Shown piece after piece: positions 45,786 through 59,183 of a stretch of 64,000 nucleotides of DNA. Made by a program: the position numbers and the translations under genes. Each line of letters starts with the position of its first letter. The first letter of the stretch is position 1. Location: positions 434,001 through 498,000 of the forward strand of contig JAHRHY010000026.1 in assembly GCA_019671135.1 (NCBI GenBank), written 5' to 3'. The notes below the pieces were generated by a model. It was given only the letters and a program-made list of their open reading frames with translations. It did not search any database and was not told the origin of the DNA. This DNA comes from Linnemannia hyalina. Its lineage: Eukaryota; Mortierellomycota; Mortierellomycetes; Mortierellales; Mortierellaceae.

Positions 45786-47765
45786 CTACTTGTTACGAAC
45801 AGCAGATTTCGATCGAATCCTGGTAATACGACCTGGCGACGTCTGCAATTTCGGGGGTTGCACTTTGCGTCTTGGCGTTGTCGGCATATGTTGACTGGAC
45901 CGAAGCTCTTCTTCTACCTCATGTGCTTCATCATAATCACCGCCATCAACATCCCAATTGGAGGGGGCTTCATGGATGATCTCTTTGGTGGTTTGAAGCA
46001 GTTGTTTCGTTACCAGTAAATGCTTCAAGATCCGCAGGTTGAGCTTAAACTGGGAAATATCATCCGCAAGCTTGAAATGCCTTGGGTGTGGATTGAAGCG
46101 TACAACATATCCGCCTGGACAGTTTGCGTACAATGTCATCAATGATGGGCCTCTAGGAAAATGAGGCGATTTTCAGTGAAACAATGTGTCCTCTGTTCAG
46201 CAATTTTTTTTTGACTTCCTTCTCTGAATTTATACAAGGATACCAAGGATTAGGAAGATCAACGAATAACATACCAGAGACAATGTACCCCACCAAAGTC
46301 AATTCATGCCTTCGTGTCCTTACACGCAACCCTGCAAGACGGCTCCTGAGCATATCGTGCAGAGTCCGTATGACCTTTTGAGTGTCGAAGAGAAACTTGC
46401 TGCCAGTGGTGTCGAACTCCTTGGCTGCTTCCAGCACTGCGATGTTCAGTGGTGGCTCTCCTTGGATCTGGATAAGTCCATCACAGCGGGGCCACATTTT
46501 CTTCCTCTCCAGAATTCCATTGATCGGCAATGTTCGATCATCATTCCTCCTCGTTGCCGTGTCATCGCTTGTGAGTTCTCCATGCACTACAACCAGATCC
46601 TGAACATCCCGCAGCAGTGAATTGATAATACCAAACACATCGTTGCGGTAGAATGACTCCTTTTGCTTGCTTTTCAATGGTTCGGGTCTTTGGCAATACA
46701 ATCCAAGCCTATAAACAGTGGAGAGTCAAGGTTCAGGGCATGAAAAATAGGTTGTAATTCACAGATGTACGTTTGTGTCAGGACAGTGACCGTACCATGT
46801 CTCCACTGCAATTCGAATCCATCTAAGAGCCCAGTGGATTTCATGCTGGTAGTTTCCATTGATCGGTAGTTTAGCATCCGTAGCCCTGTGTAGATCCTCA
46901 ATGTGGTTCTTGTTGAACGTTTCTAGATAGTTCATGAGCGAATTTGGGAGCTCAGGTAGTGGATTACAGTTGGTGTTGGAAATCTCTGACCATTCTTCCG
47001 ACGTGAAGAGATTGCGGGTAAACGGGTCGGACATATAGATGATCAGAGAATGGATTTCGCTATCAATCACAAGAATGTATCAGAAATCAGAACAGTGGCC
47101 CCATCATTCTCAGGTCCGAACTAGGAAAACCAAAGAAAACTTACTGCTGTCCTGCACCGATATTCCTTGATGCTTCTATCAGGACATCCTCCACACATCG
47201 ACCGCTGCATTGCAGGGTCCAGAAGTGTCGTCGATCCAACATTTCCACCATTGCCTCGACCTCCTGATTGATCTCATCTACATCCTACACATGTGGGTAA
47301 AAGCGCATGTGTTATTTGTAGAGTGATACTACAGCATTTGACCAGAACTGCAGCAGTCTACTTACATCCAAAGCACTGTTGGCTTTTCTTTTTTTTGTGG
47401 ACGACTTCTGCGGGAGTTCATGTTCATTTAAAGACGAGGTGTCTGAGGTAAGGAAATGAAAAAAAAAATCATTAGGGCACTTCTGTTCCATACCAACAAG
47501 CAACGATAATATGTGGGTGAATGTTGGCTCAAGTCAAATTCGAAATCGCCCAATATCAACACTTACGATGGTCTTCTCTTAGCCTTGATGAGAGTTCATT
47601 ATCTGCGTCCCCAAGTTGCTCCGATGACGATTTGAGAACTGCGAGTGCTCTGTTCGCGACAACCCTACTTTTGTAGTATTTATCCAGGTCGGCCGCCGTC
47701 ATGGGTCTCGCTGTCTTCGCAACCTCACTGACGGTTGCGTCCTTACTTGAAGACAGGTCCCTCAT
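45786..47765 (-). CDS. PD-(D/E)XK-like multi-exon gene, copy 2
   Basis: Six exons, 47765-47567, 47442-47366, 47284-47145, 47059-46796, 46708-46275 and 46150-45786, join in frame to 492 residues. The N-terminal exon is a charged helix (DLDKYYKSRVVANRALAVLK). A middle domain holds CSGRCVEDVLIEASRNIGAG and EIHWALRWIRIAVETW. A C-terminal domain contains RCDGLIQIQGEPPLNIAVLEAAKEF, in the place where copy 1 has PD...ELK. Here the second acidic motif is EAAK, so the catalytic ExK appears altered. A helical domain ending LLQTTKEI and a basic tail follow. An in-frame TGA lies just before the ATG at 47765. The paralogue at 14.1-16.4 kb shares order and helix patterns. No function is known; nuclease ancestry is inferred, and this copy may be inactive as an enzyme. 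Confidence 0.65.
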
Positions 47766-47913
47766 CCCTCATCCACGCCTCCCACTCACGACGCAGCTTG
47801 TGGGCTACTGTTGAATTTTTTATAGCCCGGTTCTCGATGTACTCCAAAGGATCGAATTTAAGGCGCTTGGGTTGTGCAAGGAAGTATCCTGCTCCCGCAC
47901 GTCTAGAATTGAT
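47743..47913 (-). other. Short charged open frame upstream of PD-(D/E)XK-like copy 2
   Basis: A 56-codon frame without an ATG of its own (stop to stop) reads GYFLAQPKRLKFDPLEYIEN and KLRREWEAWMRDEGPVFK. It overlaps the first exon of the neighbouring gene by 23 bases in another frame. The Lys/Arg/Trp composition is protein-like, and it may be a lost upstream exon. No family is recognised. Confidence 0.3.
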
Positions 47914-48071
47914 TTATTCCTTCCACTTCTCCATGGCGATCCTAGTGCTGACCAAAAAAAAATGGTATTAGCCACAAACAGAATAGTTGGAGACGACTGT
48001 GTGATTTCAAAAACATCAGTCGAAAATAGAAAGCACATTGCTTTCCATTCACAAGCTCGCGTCCTTCCTGT

Positions 48072-48536
48072 CAGTCGCGATTGCCGAACCAGCCCCCACT
48101 TCCGTGTGGAGCGAAAGAGTTGGCAGGATCATGCCGGATTGTACAGCCGGCAAAAAGCATGGATTTGCGTTCTGTAGTCGTTCATGAACCGCGAAAAACG
48201 AACCCAGACTCTGCGGCCCTGAATACTAGCCGTTGTTGCGTTCCGATTGCTGTTGCAACAACAGATGCCAGGGAGGCAGAGTGGGCAGACAGTAAAGACC
48301 AGACAGCCCTCACTCCATGTTGCCAGTCGCGATTGCCAATCCAGCCCCACTTCAGTGCGGAGCGAAAGAGTTGGCAGGATCATGCCGGATTGTACAGCCG
48401 GCAAAAAGCATGGATTTGCGTTCTGTAGTCGTTCATGATCCGCGAAAAACGAACCCAGACACTGCGGCCCTGAATACTAGCCGTTGTTGCGTTCCGATTG
48501 CTGTTGCAACAACAGATGCCAGGGAGGCAGAGTAGG
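48072..48536. repeat. 252-bp tandem duplication with hairpin and CTAG end
   Basis: Two copies, from 48072 and 48324, are almost identical over about 213 bases, from cagtcgcgattgcc to ccagggaggcagag. The first copy has an extra linker (tgggcagacagtaaagacc and following). Each contains the inverted arms gttgttgc and gcaacaac (48232-48239/48255-48262 in copy 1). On the minus strand each hairpin is followed by CGG, CTAG and T, which resembles a Helitron-type 3' end, though the spacing is short. Confidence 0.7.
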
Positions 48537-48655
48537 GTAGGCAACATGGGGCAGAAATAACGAATTTCCTACTCATTTACCTTCGTGTTCGTGCAGGTCA
48601 AGCACAGCAATATTACAGATGAACAAGACACAAGGTGCTCTATCAAATTAAAACG

Positions 48656-48689
<34 letters not shown>

Positions 48690-48776
48690 ATGAAAGAAAA
48701 GAAGGCAAGAGGGATGAAAGAAAAGAAGGCAAGAGGGATGAAAGAAAAGAAGGCAAGAGGGATGAAAGGAGTGAAG
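48656..48776 (+). repeat. GA microsatellite and 24-bp minisatellite
   Basis: A (GA)n run (about 48660-48688) leads into three and a half copies of a 24-base unit, atgaaagaaaagaaggcaag plus aggg, followed by related gaggagtggagtgatgaa repeats up to about 48840. It is purine-rich throughout on the plus strand. Confidence 0.85.
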
Positions 48777-49212
48777 TGATGGAGAGAAGGAGGAGTGGAG
48801 TGATGAAGAGAAAGAGTGGAGTGATGAAGAGAATGAAAGAAGAACGTTATCTAGAAACGTCATCAGATATTAAGGTTTCAGAGACGCCTACGCCACCGAA
48901 GCGAGTTCTCCCGAAACCCAAACTCGATCGTATGCTTCCTCGTCCTGATCTATGATCTATCATCCAATGAAGAGTTATCTTATTTCCTCTTCCTCTAGTT
49001 CCAAGCACAGGGCGTTTTTTTTTTCTTGTTTTATTATTGCGACTTCGCAAAAAGCAATAGTACTTTTTTTTTATGGTTTTTTGTTTGTTTGTTTGGATGA
49101 AAAAAAAAAGAGAGATAAAAAGTTGAATGGTACAAGAGTGTGTGATTGTGAAAAAAGAAAAAAAGAAGAGACGCAAGAAGAACCACAAGATCCAACAGAG
49201 AAGACAAAGGGG
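48777..49212. other. 3' flank of RPB2, no gene seen
   Basis: This is AT-rich with T runs near 49017 and 49063, and a poly-A stretch near 49102. It probably contains the RPB2 3' UTR and polyadenylation site. Confidence 0.45.
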
Positions 49213-52200
49213 TTACATGCGGTTGTCAGAGTTGACGGTGAAGAGGCGGGGCGCAATCGACATGGCCATCAACTCCTGGACGAGCAGCTTCATCGAATAC
49301 GGGATATGGATCTGCGAAATCTGCGTCGTGTTCTTGCACGACCGACACTCGAAACTGTTCTTTGACAGCGACGCAATCGCCATTAGACCACATAGATCGC
49401 ACACGTGCACCCGGTACGCATCCGAAGCATCAAACAGACGCTCCTTCAAGAACTGGGCCACTCCGTGCGAAATCATACAATCGCGCTCCATCTCTCCGAA
49501 ACGAAGACCTCCGTCACGACTCCTTCCCTCGACTGGCTGACGGGTCAAGATCTGAACCGGTCCACGTGCACGAGAATGAATCTTGTCATCCACCATATGC
49601 TTCAGACGCTGGTAGTAGGTTGGGCCCAAGAACACCTGTGCCGCCAGCTTGCGGCCCGTGTGTCCGTGATACATGACCTCAAATCCACGCTGCTGGTAGT
49701 TGTGCTTCTTCAATGCCTCCGAAATAGCCTCGACCGTGACATCCGTGAACGGTGTGGCATCTCCCTCGCTTCCCTCCAGCGTCGACACCTTGGACAGCAG
49801 ACATTCGACCAAATGTCCAATGGTCATACGAGATGGAATGGCGTGAGGGTTGATGATAATATCGGGCGTGATACCCTCGCAGGTGAAGGGCATGTCCTCC
49901 TGACGGTAAGTGATACCAATGGTTCCCTTCTGTCCGTGACGAGAGGCGAACTTGTCTCCCATCTGGGGCACACGGGTCGAACGGACACGAACCTTGACAA
50001 ACTTGACTCCCTCGTGATTGGTCGTCAACATCACCTGGTCCACAATACCAGTCTCGGTCGACTTCAACGGCGTCGATGCATCCAGCTTGGTGTGCGATCC
50101 CGTCCTCTGTCCCATCTCTGTCGAGTCCTCGGGAATCGGCTTGGTCTTGCCGATAATGATATCATCGCCGGAGACACGCGTACCGGGCGCAATCAGACCA
50201 TCGTCATCCAACTTCTCGTATGTTCCGTGGCGCAGGCGCAAGACGTGCTCGCGTGTAGGTTTCTCAAACTCCTCCATGGACGTCATACCAATCCTCTTCT
50301 CCTGATCCATGTAAGTACGGAAGTACAAACTGCGGAAAAGACCACGATCAATCGACGACTGGTTCATAATGACAGAATCTTCTTGGTTGTATCCAGAATA
50401 GCACAGAATGGCGACAACGGCGTTCTGTCCAGCAGGCAGCTCACGGAAACGCAAGTACTCCATTGAACGAGTTGTGGCAAGGGGCTTCTGAGGGTAGTAC
50501 AAAATGTTGGCGAGTGTGTCCATGCGGACCTGGTAGTTGGTGACGTAGATACCCATAGCTTGCTTACCCATAGCAGACTGGTAGGTGTTACGAGGCGACT
50601 GGTTGTGATCAGGGAAAGGAACGATACTGGCGCAAATACCAAGGATCATAGAAGGATGAATCTCGCAATGCGTCCATGTGTGAAGCGATGCCGAGGATGC
50701 TCCCTTGACACGTCCTGAAGCGTCTTTGGGTAGGTGGTGCTCTTGTGCGGGCTGCTTCGACTCGTACAGATCCTCTGGTGTCATGCAAATCAGAATCGTC
50801 TCCTCCTCCTCGGCATCCACAAACTCTACAATTCCATTCGCCAGCAAATCATTCCAGTTCCACGGTTCCTAGTAGAAATAACAAAGGTGCATTGTTAGCA
50901 GCGATTCTACTCATATCTGCAACACTTCTGCAACACTTCTGCAACACTTCGGTCATACGACAAAAAAATACTTACGACTGTCTTGCCTTCCTCGTCAATA
51001 TACATGGGCTTGGCGAGCTCGTCGACGTGGGCCTTCTTAAGCAAGAGCTTCTGGTCCTCGATAATGAACAGAGGACGCAAGCAGCGACCCGCATCGGTGT
51101 ACATCCTGAGCTCCTTCTCCCTAATGTCTTTGACAATCGAGACCTCAGGGTTGATGTCCAGGTTACGTCTCAAACGCTTCAAGGTGTTGACCAAACTGCT
51201 GGGGTCCCTGTGAACACCAGCCCAGACTCCATTGACAAAGACCTTAGTGGCCTCCGAGATGTTGTTGGCAGTCAATTCCTCCAAGTTCTCCATACCCCAC
51301 TCTTCCAAGAATTCGATAATAGGGGCCGAGGGCGATCCGACAGAGATGGCAGTCATCAAGGCCAAGTTCTTGACCAGACCACAGGCCTGACCCTCAGGAG
51401 TCTCGGCAGGGCACACCATTCCCCAATGAGTGTTGTGAAGCTGACGGGGCTTAGCAATCTTTCCGTCACGACCAATGGGAGTGTTGCAGCGACGCAAATG
51501 GGACAAGGTAGAAGCAAAGGTGTATCTGTTCAAGACCTGAGAGACACCGGCACGCGACTGCATAGCCTTCATCTGCTCTCCCCAGTTTCCTGTAGCCAAT
51601 GAGTACTTCAATCCATTCGTGATCGTGTTTGACTTGACCGCCACGGACAACACAAAGTCTTTGTTCGAATCAATGCACTATTACAAGGGGTTAGAGGTGC
51701 GCATATTAGATCGATGTCGTGACTCTTTGAAATAAACACAAACGCTGCCAAATATATGCAAAAACCTGAAAATGGGAAAAAAGTTACCTTGCGGAGGTAC
51801 TTGCTGACATCTTTGGTGAGCTTGGTAAAGAGCATCTTGAAAAGACCTCCGAGAAGAGGACCACCGAGATCCATGCGCTTCTTTCCGTAGTGATCACGAT
51901 CATCAACGTCACGGCGACCAAGAGCCGCCAAGAGGAGACGATGGATCATGTAACCAAAGAAGTAGGCCTTGCGAGTCTGGTTGTGGGACTGGGTTCCGAC
52001 GTGGGGCAAGAACTCCTTCTGCAAGATCTCGGTAGCGTACTTTGTACGCTTCTCTTTGGTCACTCCGACAGTCGTTCCACGCTTTCCAATGTAATCCAGC
52101 GCGACCTCCTTGTCCTGGATAACGAAAGCCTGCTCAATACAGGGCTTCAACATCTCCAGCATCTGGTAATCATTACGGTCGTAGCAGATGTGCTCCAGAA

Positions 52201-53656
52201 CATCACGATCAGCGACAAGTCCCAAAGCACGGAAAACAACGACAACGGGAATACCGTCACGGATGTAAGGGAGAGTAGCCTCGATGGTCTGTCCAGTGCC
52301 GGAACGCTCAGCAGCACGCGACAAGAGCTTGACGAAGACTGGAGAGGCGTTCTTGGATCCACGCTCCATGGAACTCCTGATCTCTGCGGTGTACGAGTAC
52401 TTGTTTCCTGGGGGTTTGTTGAACACATACACCGTGTTTGTCGCCATGCGCTCCTGAGCAATCAACACCTTTTCTGATCCGTTAATCACGAAGTATCCTC
52501 CCTGTTTGCGATTTTGGACAAGTGGTCGTGTTGTTGTTAGTCTCCATGCCTTGAGAAGAGAAACGCGACAGAAAAAAAGGCACTTGCCGAAAAATGCAAG
52601 TAGTCATATTACCTGATCGTACTGACACTCGTTCATCTTTTGCAGCTCGCTGTCATCCAGTCCAGTCAACATACAGTAGGTCGACTTCAACATGATGGGG
52701 ACCATACCGATAAAGATCTTCTTCATGTCGCCACCATCACCAGTATCTTCTTCCTCCATGAACATGTCGTGGGGGTTGGTCTTGTGCTTGTTCTTTTCGT
52801 GGTGAGGGTTGGCGACCTTGACCGTCTTGCGCATATCAACGTACAAAGGGGCAGCGTACCTATTTTGGGTAAGATATTGTTTGGAAGTTTGTTAGTGTAA
52901 CGATCAAAGAAAGTAGAAGGATAATTAACGAAACGGATCGCAAGAGAGAGAGGAAGGGAAGTGCGACTTACGTCAAACTACGGAGACGGGCTTCGTGTGG
53001 GTACATGGGCTGGGTGGTACCGTCAGCCTCAGTCATACTGGGACGCGACAGGTAAATCTGCCCAAAGTTGATCTCATATCGTCTCTATTTCACATCAACC
53101 CACACATTGTTGTCAGACCTTAAATTTAGTCACCATATCCTCAATAACCAACAGCAGCACAACCTTCAGACATAAGTCACCAACAGAAAAACCACAGTCA
53201 GAGATGAAGAACATACGGTGACATCGCCATCGGCACCAGAATGTTGGTTAGTGGTCTGGAGGATCATGTCCGAGTTCTCGTCAACAAGCTCCTGCATCGT
53301 GTTCTGGATAAACTCGTCGAACGAGTCCAGCTGCTGACGGACCAGACCCTTGTCCTCAAAGAACGAAGAGATGACTGTCCAGCAATCCTCCTGGGTGATT
53401 GGCTCATCGTCCTCCTCCTCCATATAGTACTCTAATAAGTGTGGATTCGTGTAGTTGGTCAAGTTGAACAAGAGAAATAGGTGAAAGGGAGATGGGTTAG
53501 ATCTACGCTACTTTTTAAGGAGGTAGGGAAGTTATTGTTGTTGCATGTGTATGTTTCCAGTTTATTGAGAACGCTTATTATTCTGTTGGTGGCGCTCAAA
53601 AGTAACGCAAGTTCCTGAGAGCATAACGAGAACGAGTGTGTACCTTGTTCGTCCAT
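49213..53656 (-). CDS. RPB2: RNA polymerase II second-largest subunit
   Basis: Seven exons, 53656-53644, 53431-53217, 53084-52972, 52859-52613, 52501-51788, 51677-50976 and 50868-49213, give 1219 residues, against about 1224 in yeast. All introns are GT-AG and keep the frame. The first exon has only 13 coding bases. Landmarks in order are [14 protein letters not shown] near the N-terminus, [18 protein letters not shown], the lobe/fork region [61 protein letters not shown] near the active site, [13 protein letters not shown] in the hybrid-binding region, and a C-terminal C-x2-C...C-x2-C zinc site. It forms one wall of the polymerase II cleft in the nucleus. The promoter region is shared with the divergent p31comet-like gene. 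Confidence 0.98.
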
Positions 53657-54590
53657 GGTAGTAAGCTGTGATGTAGGGGGTTAAAGGTGGGAGATTGTTG
53701 GGGGTTTAACCTTGCCGTAAAGAGAAGGTCAGGTTTGCTTCGCTCTTGATGTGGGCTCGTCTGAGCGCGTTCTTTACTGTAGAGCTGGGTGGCGAGGGAT
53801 CACAATCTCGGTGTGACAATCGGGGGCTGAACTGTCGAGCGAGTGGTTGATGGTCTTTGCGATTCCTAGATCCTGTGTCTCTGAGAGGCGAGTTTTCTTG
53901 TTTCCTTGTCGGTATGAGGAGAAAAGAAGAGAAAAGGCGCCGCTGTTGTGGTTGAAGATGCACAGGTGAGAGAGAGAGAGAGAGAGAATCAATCCAGTCA
54001 GTGAGAGAGAAGAGAAGCAGATGGAAAGAAGACAAAGAAGAACAAAAAAGCGAACATCTGTCAGCGAAACGAGATCTATTTGTACACCGCGGAATTGGAT
54101 GCGCAGACTCGAAAAAAAAACTGCTACGTCATCCTCAAGGCGGCCAAGGCGCCACCAAATCTCATCAATCTCACATTTGGTAGTATCAAACACAGCATTA
54201 ATGCAGAAGGCATGCAAAGAGCCAAGGCGCATGTCTCGAGTTACTGTGCTCGAGTATCTAGCAACGCTGTCGACATAAGATTAGCCAACCAGGGGATCCC
54301 TTGGTACCCCATGACTTTGCCCGGAGCCTCCTCTCCTACGCCCCTCCCTCATGTCTACAACGTCCCCCTGCTTGGCCTCCTGGATGTGACTGTCTCGGCG
54401 CGTTTTTGAAACTGTCGCCCTTTTGTCCTTTCTTTCATAAACACTTTTTTGCCACCAGCCTTTTCTCCTCTCGACATCTCCATCCCTCATCTCCATCACC
54501 CAGGGCCGGACGCTCAGGAGAAAAAACACAGCGGAACCCGTCAGGCAAAGAAAAAACACTCGTCATCGTGGGAATCAGTGTCCCTTCATT
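53657..54590. promoter_or_regulatory. Divergent intergenic region between RPB2 and the p31comet-like gene
   Basis: An (AG)n run and purine-rich tract (about 53968-54060, plus strand) give a CT-rich sense-strand block upstream of RPB2. A CT-rich plus-strand block (about 54445-54500) precedes the rightward gene. Frames in between have no support. Confidence 0.5.
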
Positions 54591-55969
54591 ATGCTCTACG
54601 CATCTCCAGACACCACTTCAGCAGAGTGGCACAGCCACCACAACTCCTACCACCAAAGTGCCCAAGCTCAGCCTTCAAGTCACCCCCAAACACCAGACCA
54701 CACCCCCTCAATGCTAGTCGACATGACACTCCCCCGCCGCATCCCAGCAGAGACCGCCCTCCGCATGGTCCGCAAGGTCGTGCAGACACTCATGTATCTT
54801 CGTGGACAAATGGCCACCAGTTGGGACCAATTGGAGGTCCTTTTGATGCAGGAAAATATGCGGCAGGAACAGGAGCAGGAACTGGAGCAGGGGTCTCAAT
54901 CCCATAAAGATTCGTTTCACCATGACCCCCACCTCGGGACCCGGAACCATGCTCAAGACGAGGATGATGACAACGAGAACGATTTTGTCATCCCTACAAA
55001 GTCCCTCCGAGAGGTAACTCACCCTCCCTGTGCCCAACCTCCTAGTCTCTCGCTTAATTAATTCATGCAACCCAAAGAACTAACAAAGACGATCTCTCTG
55101 CCCCACTTTATCAATTTCTGTAGTTTCTGGAAACAGGAGAGAGGATGTTTGTCGATCTTGAAGAATCAGTATACGGCCAACTCTACTCCGACCTCCGCCA
55201 CTCCTCTACACCCACCAGCGCCAACACATCAACACCTCCACCACGCTACCTCTCACTAGCACTCATCTTCGGAACGACCTTTACAACCCCAAAAGAGCAA
55301 TACATGCTCCGCATCGGACCCCTCGAACCCCGACTTCCCAGCCCTTCCTCTTCTACCCCCTCCTCCGCCTACATCCATAACCCCCACCCCACCAACCTTC
55401 CTGCTCCACTACCTGCAACAACAGAGATATCCCCAAAAGAACAGGCAAACAGGACGAGGGAAGAAAAGAAATGGGATAGACTCCTCATCCAGAACCTCAT
55501 GGGCATCCTACCTTTTCCCCCACCTTCAGACCAATACCCCTCCAGCGATCACAACCAGCAACAACAAGAAGGCTACGGAAGTCTGTTGGGAACTGACCCC
55601 TTGCGTCACAGGACGAAAACTCACCTTCTTATGCGCGCCCCCGCAGGGAAAATCTTTACAGGCATGTTTCCCCAACAGCATCTCCTCTTGCACCAGGACT
55701 ATCCCACCCCTTCTCGTTCTCGTTCTCCTTCCCAGATCGATAAAGACGGGCAAGTAGAAGAGGTACCGGCAACGCAATCATGCTGGAACCAAGGCTGCAG
55801 AAACCACAAGAAACCAGCGCGCTGGCCTATTCATCACATCCACATCTTTGGCCCGTCCTCTGACCAAGACACCGACAATCAAGGTATGAACGGGGATGTG
55901 GACGAGGATGAGGATGAGATGTGGTACTTGATCGGACCTGGCATCCCCCTCCTCTCCCCTCTACTCTAA
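54591..55969 (+). CDS. MAD2L1-binding protein (p31comet)-like
   Basis: Two exons, 54591-55013 and 55124-55969, phase 0, give 422 residues. ETALRMVRKVVQTLMYLRGQ followed by TSWDQLE matches the first helices of the p31comet family (RALxLVRxVVxxLLxxRGQ...YxxL). After the intron, FLETGERMFVDLEESVYGQL then YLSLALIFGTTFTTPKEQYML fits the following helix and first HORMA-like strands. A late SCW...KKPARWPIHHIHIFG...MWYLIGPGI segment fits the last strands. Disordered, Gln/Ser/Pro-rich insertions interrupt the core, making it longer than the animal protein (about 270). p31comet binds closed Mad2 and hands it to the TRIP13/Pch2 ATPase to silence the spindle checkpoint. Identification is by motif order; a diverged HORMA protein of another class is the alternative. 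Confidence 0.65.
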
Positions 55970-56236
55970 TATCACTCTTCCTTACCTAGACTCCCCACTC
56001 TGCCCAACTACCCACAAACAACCATAATACACAACACGTGCACGTTAGACGTCAGACAAACTACTCCCGAGAAGCGTATTCAAGTTTCAAATTTGTTTTT
56101 TGTTTGTATTACTCGAAAATGAGGAAAGAGGCTAACATGGGAAGAAGTAAAAGAAGTGCTATGGACAAGTTGTGTGTTGTTGTTGTGTTTTGTGTTTCCA
56201 TCGTTTGACAGCTGTCAGATAACAGTATGTCTCTGC

Positions 56237-58116
<1,880 letters not shown>

Positions 58117-58616
58117 TGTGAAGTGAGGGTGTGTTGGTGAGAAGGGAGAAGGGAGAAGGGAAGAGAAGAAGAAAGAAAGAGGTGAATGTGAGAAAGGGGT
58201 GGAGTTGTTTGTTGATGGAAAGAGGAGAAGGAAGAAGGAAAACGAGTAAACCGTTCTGTGCCTTTTATTTTAGCGTGTGTTGTATGGCTGGCTGAGTCGA
58301 CTTCTCCTTTCCCTCTGTTGCGCCTCCACTTTTCCAATGCCATCACTGCAGATCAAAAATCAAACTCCCTTTTCTTCCCTCAAATTAGAACGCCACCACA
58401 GTTTACAGTGACGTCGCTCAAAAAGGTTCCTTCCAAAGGTCCAATATCGATATTTGACCAAACGAAGAAAAAATCCTTTCGCTGTTCCACATCCTCCATG
58501 ATATCATTCTCATTGCTTCACATCGTCGTATCTGAGAAAAGAGTATGTGCGTGAACCTCACTATGTATGTGCGCCAAGAAAACGAAGAAAAAAAAAAAGA
58601 AACAGAAAAAACAAAT
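58117..58616. other. Promoter of the E2 gene and 3' end of the DUF1772 gene
   Basis: About 58140-58245 is purine-rich on the plus strand (gaagggagaa repeats), giving a CT-rich leader for the E2 gene. No gene is seen in the remainder. Confidence 0.5.
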
Positions 58617-59183
58617 TTATTGGAACATGGTAAGAGCATGGCGAGAATACGACCCATAAAGCGTCAAACCCAAAGCTGCAAGACTCATCACCGTCCTTCC
58701 AAAATGCAACAGATCCCACTTGACATACAACTCATTCAAGTCTCCCTCCCCCTTTCCGTGGCTACTCTGGTGACCGTTCTTGCCGTTCTTGCCCGTCGTC
58801 GCCTTTCCCTCAGTTCCATCCAGGATCCCCAAAAGCGTACGATTCACTGGCATGATAAACGCCATCGTGAAGGGGATAATCGCACCCATCACAAGCGGAC
58901 CCATCAAGAAGAACGCATTCCCGGTCTTGTAATAAACAGGCAACCCAGCAAGGAGCGAGGTGAAGATAAGACCGACTTGAATGTTCTTGCCGGCGTTGTA
59001 GGATTTTGCCCAGACAGGGAGGGCTGTTAGGGGAGGGATGGTCCGGAGGGCGGGCATAATGACGGCATTGTAGGAGAGGGCTTGGCCGGCGAAGAGGCCG
59101 ATGGATCCGACGGTTAGGGTCTTGAGGGCAACTAGGGAGGTGGAGGACGCTAGCAGGGATTGGAGGACTGTTTGGAGTGGCAT
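58617..59183 (-). CDS. DUF1772 (anthrone oxygenase-like) membrane protein
   Basis: A single exon of 188 residues starts at ATG 59183. Four hydrophobic segments are visible (GSIGLFAGQALSYNAVIMPAL, VGLIFTSLLAGLPVYY, AFFLMGPLVMGAIIPFTMAF and VMSLAALGLTLYG). PFTMAFIMPVNRTLL with a late WDLLHFGRT fits the DUF1772 pattern (PFTxxxxxPxN...L...W...H..R). Family members include anthrone oxygenases in fungal polyketide clusters, but no such cluster surrounds this gene. Many homologues are simply uncharacterised membrane proteins. It precedes the E2 gene in the same direction. Confidence 0.8.
   Translation of the reverse strand: MPLQTVLQSLLASSTSLVALKTLTVGSIGLFAGQALSYNAVIMPALRTIPPLTALPVWAKSYNAGKNIQVGLIFTSLLAGLPVYYKTGNAFFLMGPLVMGAIIPFTMAFIMPVNRTLLGILDGTEGKATTGKNGKNGHQSSHGKGEGDLNELYVKWDLLHFGRTVMSLAALGLTLYGSYSRHALTMFQ

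Noticed and set aside
48689..48776. Regular 24-bp repeats considered as a CRISPR array
   Set aside because: The units are directly adjacent with no spacers, purine-only, and the genome is eukaryotic. It is a minisatellite.
49405..50466. Long plus-strand frame (353 codons) opposite RPB2, and another at 50745-51602
   Set aside because: Both are antisense shadows of the conserved RPB2 exons. Their composition follows the complementary codons and shows no family motif.
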